From: Colwellia sp. RSH04
GTDB taxonomy: Bacteria > Pseudomonadota > Gammaproteobacteria > Enterobacterales > Alteromonadaceae
DNA: 64,000 nt
Direction: 5' to 3'
NCBI RefSeq assembly: GCF_003545765.1
Contig: NZ_QXIO01000006.1
Location: 124,001 to 188,000, forward strand
The position numbers and the translations under genes were made by a program. Below, piece by piece: positions 8,315 through 16,138 of the stretch (its first letter is position 1; each line of letters starts with the position of its first letter). The notes below the pieces were generated by a model. The model had not been told where the DNA came from. It searched no databases and saw only the letters and a program-made list of their open reading frames with translations.

Positions 8315-10053
8315 TGGATTATGATATTTGTATTGTTGGCTCAGGCGCTGGTGCTTCCCCTATCGCTTATCGGTTATCGCAAGCTGGCGCAAAAGTTGTG
8401 GTGTTAGAAAAAGGCCCATGGTTAACCGAAAAAGAGTTTTTTAAAGACGAACAAACGATTAGTTTACATGATGCTTACAACCCATCTTTAGCTGACGAAC
8501 AACACGTTATTGAAGAAGAATACCTTAACGATAAAAACGAAAGCTATTGGCAAGGCGAGCCAACTAGTGAGTCAGGCTGGAGTTGGTGGAACGGTACTGT
8601 GGTAGGTGGTTCATCAAATTTTATGAGTGGTTATTTTCATCGCTTAAAACCGATAGATTTTCGTTTGAAATCTGAATTTGGTGATATAGCAGGTGCCAAT
8701 GTCGCAGACTGGCCTATTAGTTACGACGAACTAGAGCCATTCTACGCTATGGTAGAAAAAGAAGTAGGCGTTTCTGGCAAAACAGTTAAACACCCCCATC
8801 AAGAGCCACGTTCTACCGACTTCCCTTACCCTCCTGTTGCTGAGTTACCTGTTGCTTCATGGATAGATAAAGCAGCGGCAGATATCGGTTTTCATGCTAT
8901 TCCGGTACCTAGAGCCATATTATCGCAACCTGATAAAGGCCGACGTAGTTGTGAATACTCAGGCTATTGCAGTAGCTATGGCTGCTCTTCAGGCGCTAAA
9001 GGTAGCGGTCGTGCCGCGTTATTAAATCAAGCTGTTGCTTCAGGTAATTGCACCATAAAACCTAACTCAAAAGTTTATAATATTGCCACTGATAGCGAAG
9101 GAAAAATCACGGCCGTGCAGTATTACGACGGAGTAGGTAAAAAACAACAAATCAGCGCAAAAATATATGTTGTCGCCTGCCAAGCGGTTGAAACATCACG
9201 TTTATTATTAGCTTCAAAGGGCGAGAAATTCCCTCATGGATTAGCGAATAATAGTAAACAAGTGGGAAAAAACTTACTCTTTAGTGGTGGTGGTACAGGC
9301 CAAGGTGACTTTATTTTTGACGAATTCAATGATGAAAAGGTTGCACAGTTAAAGCAAGTAGGGCCTTTTATCAATCGAGCATTGCAAGATTGGTATCAAA
9401 TAAACGATGAACAATTTGCCAAATCAAACGCAGGTATTAGTCAAGATGGCCAAGCAAAAGGCGGCACTATAGACTTTCTTTTTCATCAAAACCCTATCGC
9501 GCGCGCGCAAGGTAGTCAATGGCAAGAAGATAACAATAGTGTTGAAAGCTTAGTATGGGGTGAACAACTTAAACAAGCTTTGAAGCAAGAGTTCACTACC
9601 TATAAAACATTACGATTTGAAGTATTTAACGATTGGCTACCCACCGACGATTGCTTTGTCAGTTTAGACGAAGACATTACCGATAAATGGGGCGACCCAG
9701 TCGCTAAAGTACGTATTGGCTATCATAATCATGACCTTGAAGTAGGTGAGTTTTTGGCTCAAAAAGGTGAGCAATTACTAACGGCAATGGGTGCTAAAAA
9801 CGTTTCATCTTCGATAAGCGGATCTCCTTCGAGTAATTTAATGGCTGGCGGTTGTCGCTTTGGTAATGACCCCAAAACATCAGTATTAAATAAAAATTGT
9901 AGGGCACATGAAGTAGACAATCTTTATGTAACAGACGGTTCATTTATGCCAACGGGAGGGAGCGTACCCTATACCTTCACCATTTACGCTAACTCATTTA
10001 GGGTGGCTGAGAAAATAACCAAACATTGGCAAAGTTTATCGCAGCAAAGCTAA
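8314..10053 (+). CDS. GMC-family FAD-dependent dehydrogenase with three clustered cysteines
   Basis: A 579-aa flavoprotein. The N-terminal FAD-binding motif is CIVGSGAGASPIAYRL with VVLEKGPW; the GMC signature GTVVGGSSNFMSGYFHR follows at about residues 94-110; the C-terminal GMC domain has LMAGGCRFGNDP and NLYVTDGSFMPTGGSVPYTFTIYAN. Cys213, Cys219 and Cys224 lie in RRSCEYSGYC/SSYGC. FAD glucose and fructose dehydrogenases bind a 3Fe-4S cluster with cysteines at this position, usually spaced CX5CX3C; here the spacing is CX5CX4C. Probably exported with the TAT-type subunit upstream. No cytochrome c subunit gene follows, so the electron acceptor is unclear. Substrate is likely a sugar or alcohol but is not readable from the sequence. 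Confidence 0.85.
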   Translation: MDYDICIVGSGAGASPIAYRLSQAGAKVVVLEKGPWLTEKEFFKDEQTISLHDAYNPSLADEQHVIEEEYLNDKNESYWQGEPTSESGWSWWNGTVVGGSSNFMSGYFHRLKPIDFRLKSEFGDIAGANVADWPISYDELEPFYAMVEKEVGVSGKTVKHPHQEPRSTDFPYPPVAELPVASWIDKAAADIGFHAIPVPRAILSQPDKGRRSCEYSGYCSSYGCSSGAKGSGRAALLNQAVASGNCTIKPNSKVYNIATDSEGKITAVQYYDGVGKKQQISAKIYVVACQAVETSRLLLASKGEKFPHGLANNSKQVGKNLLFSGGGTGQGDFIFDEFNDEKVAQLKQVGPFINRALQDWYQINDEQFAKSNAGISQDGQAKGGTIDFLFHQNPIARAQGSQWQEDNNSVESLVWGEQLKQALKQEFTTYKTLRFEVFNDWLPTDDCFVSLDEDITDKWGDPVAKVRIGYHNHDLEVGEFLAQKGEQLLTAMGAKNVSSSISGSPSSNLMAGGCRFGNDPKTSVLNKNCRAHEVDNLYVTDGSFMPTGGSVPYTFTIYANSFRVAEKITKHWQSLSQQS

Positions 10054-10187
10054 GGCTTTAACATGTCGAGATACTTGTTTACTAATAAATATTTAATGCC
10101 TTTTCAGTTTTGTGATTATCAGGCTAAATATCAATATTATTCATCCTCTTAACAATACCCTAGCTACGTATTAAAAGGTAAGGCATA

Positions 10188-10265
10188 ATTGCGTTAACTT
10201 AAGTATCAAAAAACTATTGCAGGTATTCAATTCACTGCATTTAAGATACTTACCATTAACGCAAT
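10188..10265. repeat. Interrupted inverted repeat upstream of yicC
   Basis: ATTGCGTTAA (10188-10197) and TAAGTATC (10200-10207) reappear in reverse complement as GATACTTA (10245-10252) and TTAACGCAAT (10256-10265). The 78-bp element ends 15 bp before the yicC ATG and could fold in the 5' leader or be a palindromic miniature repeat. Confidence 0.65.
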
Positions 10266-10279
10266 GATAGGTAATTATT

Positions 10280-11143
10280 ATGATCCACAGTATGACAGCA
10301 TTCGCACGCCACGAAGTAAAAGGCGATTGGGGCAATGCTATTTGGGAAATTCGCTCAGTAAACCAACGTTTTTTAGAAACCTACTTTAGATTACCTGAAC
10401 AATTTAGAGGCATAGAGCCCCTATTGCGAGAGCGCTTTAGAAAACAATTAAACCGAGGCAAAGTAGAATGTAGTCTTCGTTTTAATGCCAACCCTGCCGC
10501 TAAAAGTGAAGTAACCATTAACGAAAAATTAGCCCTGCAACTTATTCAGCATGCCAACTGGGTTAATGAACAAACCTTAAATAGCCAAGTAAACCCAATT
10601 GAAGTTATGCGCTGGCCTGGTGTTATGGAAGCAGCAGAAGCAGACATATCAACGATTCAAGCAGAACTACTCGCAGGCTTTGATATTGCAATTAAAGACT
10701 TTATTAACGCAAGAGCCAGCGAAGGTGAAAACCTTAAAGCGATGATTGAACAGCGCTTAGACGCTATAACCATTGAAGCAGATAAAGTTCAAGAACAAAT
10801 GCCAGCCATTATAGAATGGCAGCGTACCCGTATTACCGATAAATTTACCGACGCCAAAATAGATCTAGACTCAAGCCGCGTAGAACAAGAATTAGTATTA
10901 CTTGCACAAAAAATGGATGTTGCTGAAGAAATTGATCGCCTAAAAAGCCATGTAAGCGAAACTCAAAAAATCTTGAAAAAAGGTGGTGCACAAGGTCGTC
11001 GCTTAGATTTCATGATGCAAGAGTTTAACCGTGAAGCGAATACCTTAGGCTCCAAATCAATCAATACCGACATAACTGCTAGCGCTGTAGAATTAAAAGT
11101 ACTGATTGAGCAAATGCGCGAGCAGATCCAAAATATTGAGTAA
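10280..11143 (+). CDS. yicC: YicC-family endoribonuclease; 3' end used as island attachment site
   Basis: A 287-aa protein, the same length as E. coli YicC, starting MIHSMTAFAR and containing EIRSVNQRFLETYFRLPEQFR and the DUF1732 C-terminal part with LDSSRVEQELVLLAQKMDVAEEIDRL and GRRLDFMMQEFNREANTLGSKS. The family has been described as an endoribonuclease. The last codons, QIQNIE-stop, overlap the attL core at 11123-11142: the downstream island integrated here without disrupting the protein. yicC close to rph-pyrE is an old gammaproteobacterial arrangement. Confidence 0.96.
   Translation: MIHSMTAFARHEVKGDWGNAIWEIRSVNQRFLETYFRLPEQFRGIEPLLRERFRKQLNRGKVECSLRFNANPAAKSEVTINEKLALQLIQHANWVNEQTLNSQVNPIEVMRWPGVMEAAEADISTIQAELLAGFDIAIKDFINARASEGENLKAMIEQRLDAITIEADKVQEQMPAIIEWQRTRITDKFTDAKIDLDSSRVEQELVLLAQKMDVAEEIDRLKSHVSETQKILKKGGAQGRRLDFMMQEFNREANTLGSKSINTDITASAVELKVLIEQMREQIQNIE
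11123..11142 (+). other. attL core of the yicC genomic island
   Basis: CAGATCCAAAATATTGAGTA, the last codons of yicC. The partner at 19969-19988 matches 18 of 20 bases and also encodes QIQNIE followed by a stop, with changes only at synonymous positions. This is what is expected when an element carries its own version of the gene tail used as target. Confidence 0.88.
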
Positions 11144-11180
11144 TTTTACCACCCGTTACCATTTGCAATAAATAACAATT

Positions 11181-11212
11181 AAAGCCTCGTTTTGCGGGGC
11201 TTTTTTGTTTCT
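11181..11212 (+). terminator. Terminator downstream of yicC, inside the island
   Basis: AAAGCCTCG (11181-11189) pairs with CGGGGCTTT (one G-U pair) across a short T-rich loop, followed by a run of T. It lies to the right of attL, so the yicC terminator in this genome is supplied by the island. Confidence 0.85.
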
Positions 11213-11249
11213 GTGTATTTCCATTCGTTCATAGGTGTTGTAGTATTTC

Positions 11250-11305
11250 TGGTGGGCAATATGGTGAGCGCATGATCACCATTAAAACATCATTGGTGGG
11301 CAATT
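11250..11305 (+). repeat. Left arm-type integrase binding repeats
   Basis: TGGTGGGCAAT occurs at 11250-11260 and TGGTGGGCAATT at 11294-11305, with a degenerate copy ATGGTGAGC at 11261-11269, all just upstream of the integrase gene. The same TGGTGGGC core occurs twice at the far end of the island (19875 and 19887), the expected distribution for arm-type sites bound by the N-terminal domain of the integrase. Confidence 0.7.
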
Positions 11306-11311
11306 AACAAT

Positions 11312-12529
11312 ATGGCAACTATCACAGCAAAACAAATACAGGCTTTTGTAAAAGGTGAACCTAAAAGACACCCCATCGGTAGTGGCTTGTATTTAGTTGT
11401 AAGAAACTCAGCAACTCCTTATTGGATGTTGCGCTATTCATCAAATGGTAAGAGAAAAGAAATTACATTAGGTCAGTACCCTGATTTATCATTAGCCGAT
11501 GCTAAAGCTGATGCAGCTATAAAAAAGCGTGAAGTCAATTTAGGATATGACCCTCTAATCGCTAGAAAACGAATTAAAGAGCAATCCATTAAGCTAGTTG
11601 ATGATCTCTTTGCTGATTGGTTTGATAATGATATTGCTAAGCGCCTTAAACACCCGAATATACCCAAACGAGTTTATACCAATGATGTTAAGCCCTTTAT
11701 CGGTGATATACCCCTTGATCAAGTAAATGCCCGTGATATTCGCAAAATCATTCAAGCGATATCTGATGATCGGCCAACAATTGCTAATGATGCGTTAATG
11801 TATTTAAAGCAATTATTCAGGCATGGCATAAAGTTGGATTTGATTGCTCATAATCCTGCTAGCGCGTTTACTGTTTCTGATGCTGGTGGTGTTGAAAAAA
11901 GTAAAGATAGATATTTAACTTTGGATGAAATCACCAAAGCTTTCAAAATATTTAAACAGCACCAAGCGAAGTTTAATCGAGATAACTATTTAGCTTGTGC
12001 TTTGCTTGTGACGTTAGGTGTTCGTAAAAGTGAGCTTTGTTGCGCTAAGTGGAAAGAATTTGAACTTGATAAAGCTTTGTGGCACTTGCCCGAAGGGAGA
12101 AGTAAAACAGGTGCACCAATTACCATTCCTTTACCTAAACAAGTATTAGTATGGCTAAATGAGCTAACTATACGCGCTTGTGGTTCTGATTATGTATTCC
12201 CCGCAAGGCGAGCATCGAAAAAACCTCACATGGGCGACGATACGTTAAATAGGGCTATTTCATCAATGTTTGGGCGTGAAGCTGGTCGTAAAATACAACC
12301 ACCCAATTTAATGGGGGATATGAAACCATTCTCACCGCATGACCTAAGACGAACATTTAGAAGTTTAGCGGCTTCTCAAGGAGTACCTGGTCATGTAGCT
12401 GAACGATGTCTTAATCATAAATTAAAAGGTGTTGAGGGGATTTATGATCGCCATGATTATCTTGAAGAGCGCAAAGAGGCGCATACTCTAGTCACAAACT
12501 TATTAGAGCCCGTTATCAATGGAAAATAA
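11312..12529 (+). CDS. int: P4-type tyrosine integrase of the yicC island
   Basis: A 405-aa site-specific recombinase. The N-terminal DUF4102 arm-binding domain is visible in residues 1-90 (GSGLYLVVRNS, YWMLRYSSNGKRKEITLGQYPDLSLADA). The core-binding domain follows (about 95-190), and the catalytic domain has the tyrosine-recombinase residues: Arg in LGVRKSEL, the basic beta-hairpin region around GRSKTGAPI, HDLRRTFRS (H-x-x-R), LNHKLKGVEGIYDRHDY with the final His and catalytic Tyr. It starts 169 bp after yicC and reads away from attL. It would excise or integrate the island between the yicC tail repeats. A DUF6387-like gene overlaps its end by 11 bp. Confidence 0.95.
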   Translation: MATITAKQIQAFVKGEPKRHPIGSGLYLVVRNSATPYWMLRYSSNGKRKEITLGQYPDLSLADAKADAAIKKREVNLGYDPLIARKRIKEQSIKLVDDLFADWFDNDIAKRLKHPNIPKRVYTNDVKPFIGDIPLDQVNARDIRKIIQAISDDRPTIANDALMYLKQLFRHGIKLDLIAHNPASAFTVSDAGGVEKSKDRYLTLDEITKAFKIFKQHQAKFNRDNYLACALLVTLGVRKSELCCAKWKEFELDKALWHLPEGRSKTGAPITIPLPKQVLVWLNELTIRACGSDYVFPARRASKKPHMGDDTLNRAISSMFGREAGRKIQPPNLMGDMKPFSPHDLRRTFRSLAASQGVPGHVAERCLNHKLKGVEGIYDRHDYLEERKEAHTLVTNLLEPVINGK

Positions 12530-13328
12530 CCCGAAAAAAATAGATTGTGTGCGCAGGCTAAAAAGATTAGCGAAGTGGTATCGGCCAAATAGGTATGCTT
12601 GGGTGAAAGATGCCTCATTATCTAAGATTAGTGATGAGCTATCGAGCAGACGAGTGGCTTATCATGAGTTAAAAAATAATAGCTTTGAAGATGGTTATAT
12701 CGGGGATTTATTTTCTATAACTTTAGAGGAGTTACCTGCCAAAGAACCAAGTAATATTGAGTGTGAAAGAATTCACGAAGAGTTATATAAAAGTGATGTT
12801 TATCCTGTTTCCATGGGGCATATACTTTTATGTGAAAAGAAATATAAAACGCGCTCAGATTATGATGCAGATCCGTTTTCACAAAAGAATACTATGCAAT
12901 TTCTGGCAGATAGCGATGAAGACATTTGGGTTAACTTACCGCTTTATATGCGAGATTCAGATATATTGGACGAAGTTCAAAAACTATTAAACCAGCTTAG
13001 AGCTAAGCTCAATAAGCCTCAACCAGATAATTACAAAATGAAGTCCCGTATAGAAAGACTAAAAAGAGGTGGGATTTTTGAGTATTTGGATTTAGATATT
13101 TGGGCGAAAGCAAATGGCTATTTACTTAATTTAAGTACCATTGCTCAAGCTATTAATTCGCATACTGTAGATACAGACCTTTATAGTTCAGGTTCAGAAA
13201 AGAAAGTTTATGATAAAAGAACTGTTTCGGATGATATAAAGCGACAAGCTGAAATTGCGATTACATTAAAGTTTTCTGATAAATTAGATTTAATTTTAGC
13301 TAATCAAAATAACGAAGATGTTGCGTAG
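12519..13328 (+). CDS. DUF6387-like island protein
   Basis: A 269-aa soluble protein whose ATG overlaps the end of the integrase gene by 11 bp. I read it as DUF6387-like: a central segment DIWVNLPLYMRDSDILDEVQKLL, then the C-terminal pattern IFEYLDLDIWAKANGY followed by a conserved KRTVSDDIKRQAEIAI helix. Such proteins are often encoded directly after P4-type integrases in islands. Function is unknown; involvement in excision or element maintenance is only a guess from position. N-terminus is Arg/Lys-rich (RRLKRLAKWYRPNRYAW). Confidence 0.62.
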   Translation: MENNPKKIDCVRRLKRLAKWYRPNRYAWVKDASLSKISDELSSRRVAYHELKNNSFEDGYIGDLFSITLEELPAKEPSNIECERIHEELYKSDVYPVSMGHILLCEKKYKTRSDYDADPFSQKNTMQFLADSDEDIWVNLPLYMRDSDILDEVQKLLNQLRAKLNKPQPDNYKMKSRIERLKRGGIFEYLDLDIWAKANGYLLNLSTIAQAINSHTVDTDLYSSGSEKKVYDKRTVSDDIKRQAEIAITLKFSDKLDLILANQNNEDVA

Positions 13329-13345
13329 CCCTTTAAAATCAATAC

Positions 13346-13395
13346 AACCACGTATCGTGGTTTCTCCACTGTAGTTTTTATCAAAAAATCTACGG
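13346..13395. promoter_or_regulatory. Two hairpins upstream of the AlpA-like gene
   Basis: AACCACG-TAT-CGTGGTT (13346-13362) is a perfect hairpin after the DUF6387-like gene, probably a terminator though the T-run is weak. It is followed by an imperfect palindrome from CTGTAG to CTACGG (13369-13395) that could be an operator for the AlpA-like regulator. Confidence 0.5.
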
Positions 13396-13456
13396 ACAAC
13401 AGCAATATTTTACGCACTAGTATATGCCAATCCCTATACGAACAGGCAGAGGCATT

Positions 13457-13726
13457 ATGACAGCACAATACACCCAACCCACCCCAGAGAAACGAAAAGA
13501 ACTACTACAAATAGTTGGTGAATCAGATCGCTTAGTAAAGGATCTAGAACGTAAGAAGCTGACAACTTTGAGTCGAACACAGACGTGGAAGTTAGAAAAG
13601 CAAGGCCTACACCCACAACGCCGTCAACTCAGCACTAACTCAGTAGCTTGGTTATTGTCAGACCTTTTATGGTTTATCTATAAGCAGGAACCAACAAGCA
13701 ACACTAATAAAAAATCTAATTCCTAA
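13457..13726 (+). CDS. AlpA-like HTH regulator (candidate excision factor)
   Basis: An 89-aa protein from the ATG at 13457, chosen because GCAGAGG lies just upstream; a longer frame could start at 13424 without such a site. The middle contains the MerR/AlpA-type winged helix: DRLVKDLERKKLTTLSRTQT (helix-turn-helix) then WKLEKQGLHPQRRQLSTNS and VAWLLSDLLWFI, the usual AlpA pattern of 'GLSRST...P...RAVGWxxSEIxxWI'. AlpA-type proteins activate integrase genes or act as recombination directionality factors in P4-like and MGI-type islands, so that is the likely job here. Confidence 0.8.
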   Translation: MTAQYTQPTPEKRKELLQIVGESDRLVKDLERKKLTTLSRTQTWKLEKQGLHPQRRQLSTNSVAWLLSDLLWFIYKQEPTSNTNKKSNS

Positions 13727-13779
13727 AATATTTAACCATGTAAATAGTAATCGGTCTTCAATATTCTTATAGGTAATTT

Positions 13780-14178
13780 ATGGGGTTTGAAAAAAATAAG
13801 CGGTCTAAGCCTAAAGAGCGTTTTGCTGGTATTCCTCATGTTGTTATGAATCATATTGATTATATTGAACTCAGTGGTAATGCTATCAAATTATTGCTAG
13901 AGGCTGCTAGGCAATACAATGGCAGAAATAACGGAAAACTATGCTTTGTTTGGTCACAAATGGTTGAACGTGGCTGGAAATCTAAAACGACTTTAAGCTC
14001 TGCAAAAAAGGAATTATTAGCAAAAAACTTACTTGTTATTAGCAAATATGGGGGCTTACTCCATGGTAAGGGAATACCTCAATATTATGCTTTAACTTGG
14101 CAAGCGATAGATGAAATTAACGGCTTTGAAATTGATGTTGAGCCAACAATAAAACCGATGAGAAACTTTCGGTTATAA
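13780..14178 (+). CDS. Rep-like winged-helix protein
   Basis: A 132-aa protein with the style of an N-terminal replication-initiator winged helix: FAGIPHVVMNHIDYIELSGNAIKLLLEAA, then MVERGWKSKTTLSSAKKELLAKNLLVISKYGG, a helix-turn-helix with wing, then GIPQYYALTWQAIDEI. It ends in KPMRNFRL. An iteron-like array begins 8 bp after its stop. The frame stays open for a further 34 codons after the stop, across most of the array, so the gene may once have been longer with the repeats inside its coding sequence. It may bind the repeats to control replication, copy number or its own expression; this is inference. Confidence 0.6.
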   Translation: MGFEKNKRSKPKERFAGIPHVVMNHIDYIELSGNAIKLLLEAARQYNGRNNGKLCFVWSQMVERGWKSKTTLSSAKKELLAKNLLVISKYGGLLHGKGIPQYYALTWQAIDEINGFEIDVEPTIKPMRNFRL

Positions 14179-14185
14179 AAATATC

Positions 14186-14361
14186 CTAGTCCAGTTTCTA
14201 TACCGTATCAGTCCAAAAGCTGGACTAGTATCGGTACAAAATATGGACTAGGGCTATATTTTTCGGTACAGAAATTGGACTAAGAGAGAAAGCTTAAACC
14301 CTAATTTTTAAATACGCATAAAGTTAGTGTTTGCAAACTACTGTAGTCCAGTTATTGGACT
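14186..14361 (+). repeat. Iteron-like array (AGTCCA/TGGACT units) and palindromes
   Basis: Three related 19-bp units: TAGTCCAGTTTCTATACCG at 14187-14205, and in the opposite orientation CGGTACAAAATATGGACTA at 14232-14250 and CGGTACAGAAATTGGACTA at 14264-14282. Two compact inverted repeats AGTCCA-N5-TGGACT occur at 14210-14226 and 14345-14361. A separate palindrome GTTTGCAAAC lies at 14329-14338. The array sits directly after the Rep-like gene, as origin iterons do on plasmids. Confidence 0.72.
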
Positions 14362-14451
14362 CCTATATATATAACCATATTCCAAGTATGCGAAAACGCT
14401 TGGTTAAGTGAAAAAATTAAATAAATTTAAAAAACATTAAGTGGAAATAGT

Positions 14452-14649
14452 ATGTGTAAGCAATTAAAAATAATAGAAGTGATAACTAGTAAAGCAGATC
14501 AAATAAACGTCATAGCATCAGTTGCACAACAAGGCAGTATAGAAGAGTTAAATGCAGATAAAATTGAAAGTCTATTCGGGCTAATAATGCAGATATCTAA
14601 AGACATATCATTGATAGCGAATCAGAGTGTATTTACAGAGGGTGCATAA
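14452..14649 (+). CDS. Small island protein, 65 aa
   Basis: A 65-aa predicted soluble helical protein (IEVITSKADQINVIASVAQQGSIEELNADKIESLFGLIMQI). No known family recognised. It ends 9 bp before the short tyrosine recombinase, in the same orientation, so the two are probably co-transcribed. A weak ribosome binding site (AAGTGG) precedes the ATG. It could be a real accessory subunit or a leader ORF. Confidence 0.5.
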   Translation: MCKQLKIIEVITSKADQINVIASVAQQGSIEELNADKIESLFGLIMQISKDISLIANQSVFTEGA

Positions 14650-14658
14650 ATTCTAATT

Positions 14659-15261
14659 ATGCCTAGAGTACATTCAACCAGAGATCGTGACGAGTTTAAT
14701 ATTGTCCTTAAAGCGTTAGAGAGGAATCGTGGTATTAAAGCTCGTTGGATCGCAGAACTTACAGCACTTTGGGCATTGAGAATTAGTGATTTACTTGTAA
14801 TCACAACAAGTCAAATTGATCAGTCATTTAATACTGGTGAGTTTGTAATCATTGAAAGCAAAACTAAAAAAAGGAAGGTCATTACCCTAACCAAACATGC
14901 AATAAAGTTGCTAGACGAAATGCGACTAACATTTCCAAATGATGTTTATTTATTTGAGAGTAGATATGGTGGGAAAAGGAAACCGATTAGTCGTAAAACT
15001 GTTTGGCGTTGGATGTGTGAAGTTGAACCTGATGTTATTAAATGGCGTAGATCTTGTGGCCGTCTGGGTGGAGTTAACTTAGGTACTCATTCATTACGAA
15101 AGTCAGGATCAAGGTTAAGGCAGCAAGCGGGTGTTTCATTGGAAGAACTCCAACAGTTATTGAACCATAGTAAACCAGAAACGACGATTAATTATCTTGA
15201 TAACAATGAGCAAGATTTGGTAGATACGTTTGTTGCTGGTGATAAAGCTTTGTTTGGATAA
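14659..15261 (+). CDS. Short tyrosine recombinase (catalytic domain only)
   Basis: A 200-aa protein made almost entirely of the tyrosine-recombinase catalytic domain, a size like the FimB/FimE invertases. Active-site residues seen: Arg in ALRISDLL, Lys in SKTKKRKVITL, THSLRKSGS (H-x-L-R), LLNHSKPETTINYLDN with the last His and nucleophilic Tyr. It lacks an arm-binding domain. It is the second recombinase in the island and lies next to the iteron array, so a plasmid-type resolvase role fits; an invertase acting on nearby inverted repeats is an alternative. Start ATG at 14659. Confidence 0.85.
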   Translation: MPRVHSTRDRDEFNIVLKALERNRGIKARWIAELTALWALRISDLLVITTSQIDQSFNTGEFVIIESKTKKRKVITLTKHAIKLLDEMRLTFPNDVYLFESRYGGKRKPISRKTVWRWMCEVEPDVIKWRRSCGRLGGVNLGTHSLRKSGSRLRQQAGVSLEELQQLLNHSKPETTINYLDNNEQDLVDTFVAGDKALFG

Positions 15262-15665
15262 GTTAATTAACTTGAGACAGTTTATAAGTTACGTCCCAAC
15301 AGTAAGTTAATGTATTGATATTTAAGGAATCATAGTCCTGTAGATTTAACATGACTTTAATATTGACATTTATGTTATTGGTAAGAGATAAAGCTATATA
15401 TATCAAATGACTACTTGTAAATAGATGTTCTGAAAACTATAGGGGACCCTGAGAGTTTCATTAGTAACCACGGGTGCGAGGCTCGCGGTAATTGAAAAAT
15501 ATTTACGTCTACCATAGTGCAGCATCAGCTTTACCACTTGGGTGGTAAATTACTTGTATTTATTGGGCTGTAGCTTGCTGAATTTGAGTTTTTAAATACT
15601 GTAAATACTATTTTCAATTTATAGATAAAGAAAATGTAATATTTAAACAATAAGGATAGAAAGTC
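15262..15665 (+). other. 404-bp non-coding stretch with stable hairpins, possible small RNA or leader
   Basis: A TTGACA box (about 15362) with an AT-rich GATAAA 18 bp downstream could be a promoter. About 70 nt further, GCGAG-G-CTCGC (15476-15486) and the perfect hairpin TTTACCAC-TTGG-GTGGTAAA (15530-15549) follow in a locally GC-richer block (15440-15550) inside otherwise very AT-rich sequence. No ORF fits it. An ncRNA, a 5' leader of the 70-aa gene or a recombination site are all possible. Confidence 0.45.
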
Positions 15666-15878
15666 ATGACTTCATGGTACAAAGTAGAGATAAATAAAAG
15701 AATAATTTATGCAGTAAGAATAGACGATGATAAATTAAGTGATGAAAAAAAATTAGATGAAGCTGCCCATTTAGCCGCTAATCATGAAAATGATTTTGAA
15801 GAACTTATTTGTTCACCACTTGAAGTGGGTGATATTACTAAAGTATTAAATGAGGCTGATACTGTGATAACTCACTGA
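15666..15878 (+). CDS. Small acidic island protein, 70 aa
   Basis: A 70-aa acidic protein (SWYKVEINKRIIYAVRIDDDKLSDEKK...NDFEELICSPLEVG), with a good AAGGA site before the ATG. N-terminal half looks like a short beta-sheet, C-terminal half helical. Strongly negative charge is typical of DNA-mimic or antitoxin-like proteins, but no family is recognised and no DNA-binding motif is present. It is 260 bp upstream of the methyltransferase gene and could regulate or protect against it; that is conjecture. Confidence 0.6.
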   Translation: MTSWYKVEINKRIIYAVRIDDDKLSDEKKLDEAAHLAANHENDFEELICSPLEVGDITKVLNEADTVITH

Positions 15879-16079
15879 ATTTCTACCTATAAGACCAACC
15901 TCGATATTTTACATGCAGGCATGAGAAATTGTTTATTGCAATAAGAATCTAGCGCTATATTTCATATCGAAATAGGAAATCGCATACTGTTTAAATGTAC
16001 AGTATTGGTTTGGCGTGTTATAATAAAGTAGTTATTACTAGTAAAAGTATGACACTATACAAGTTGTAGCTTATAAAGT

Positions 16080-16105
16080 GCCATTATTTCCTTGGAAATA
16101 GTGGC
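16080..16105 (+). promoter_or_regulatory. Hairpin in the leader of the methyltransferase gene
   Basis: GCCATTATTTCC (16080-16091) and GGAAATAGTGGC (16094-16105) form a near-perfect inverted repeat (one mismatch) 33 bp before the TTG start. There is no T-run, so an operator or RNA-level control of the R-M genes is more likely than termination. Confidence 0.5.
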
Positions 16106-16138
16106 CTATTGTTAGATTAAAGAAAAAGAAGAAAACTG

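Noticed and set aside
13424-13456. Longer AlpA-like protein from 13424
   Set aside because: The upstream start lacks a ribosome binding site, while GCAGAGG is well placed for ATG 13457.
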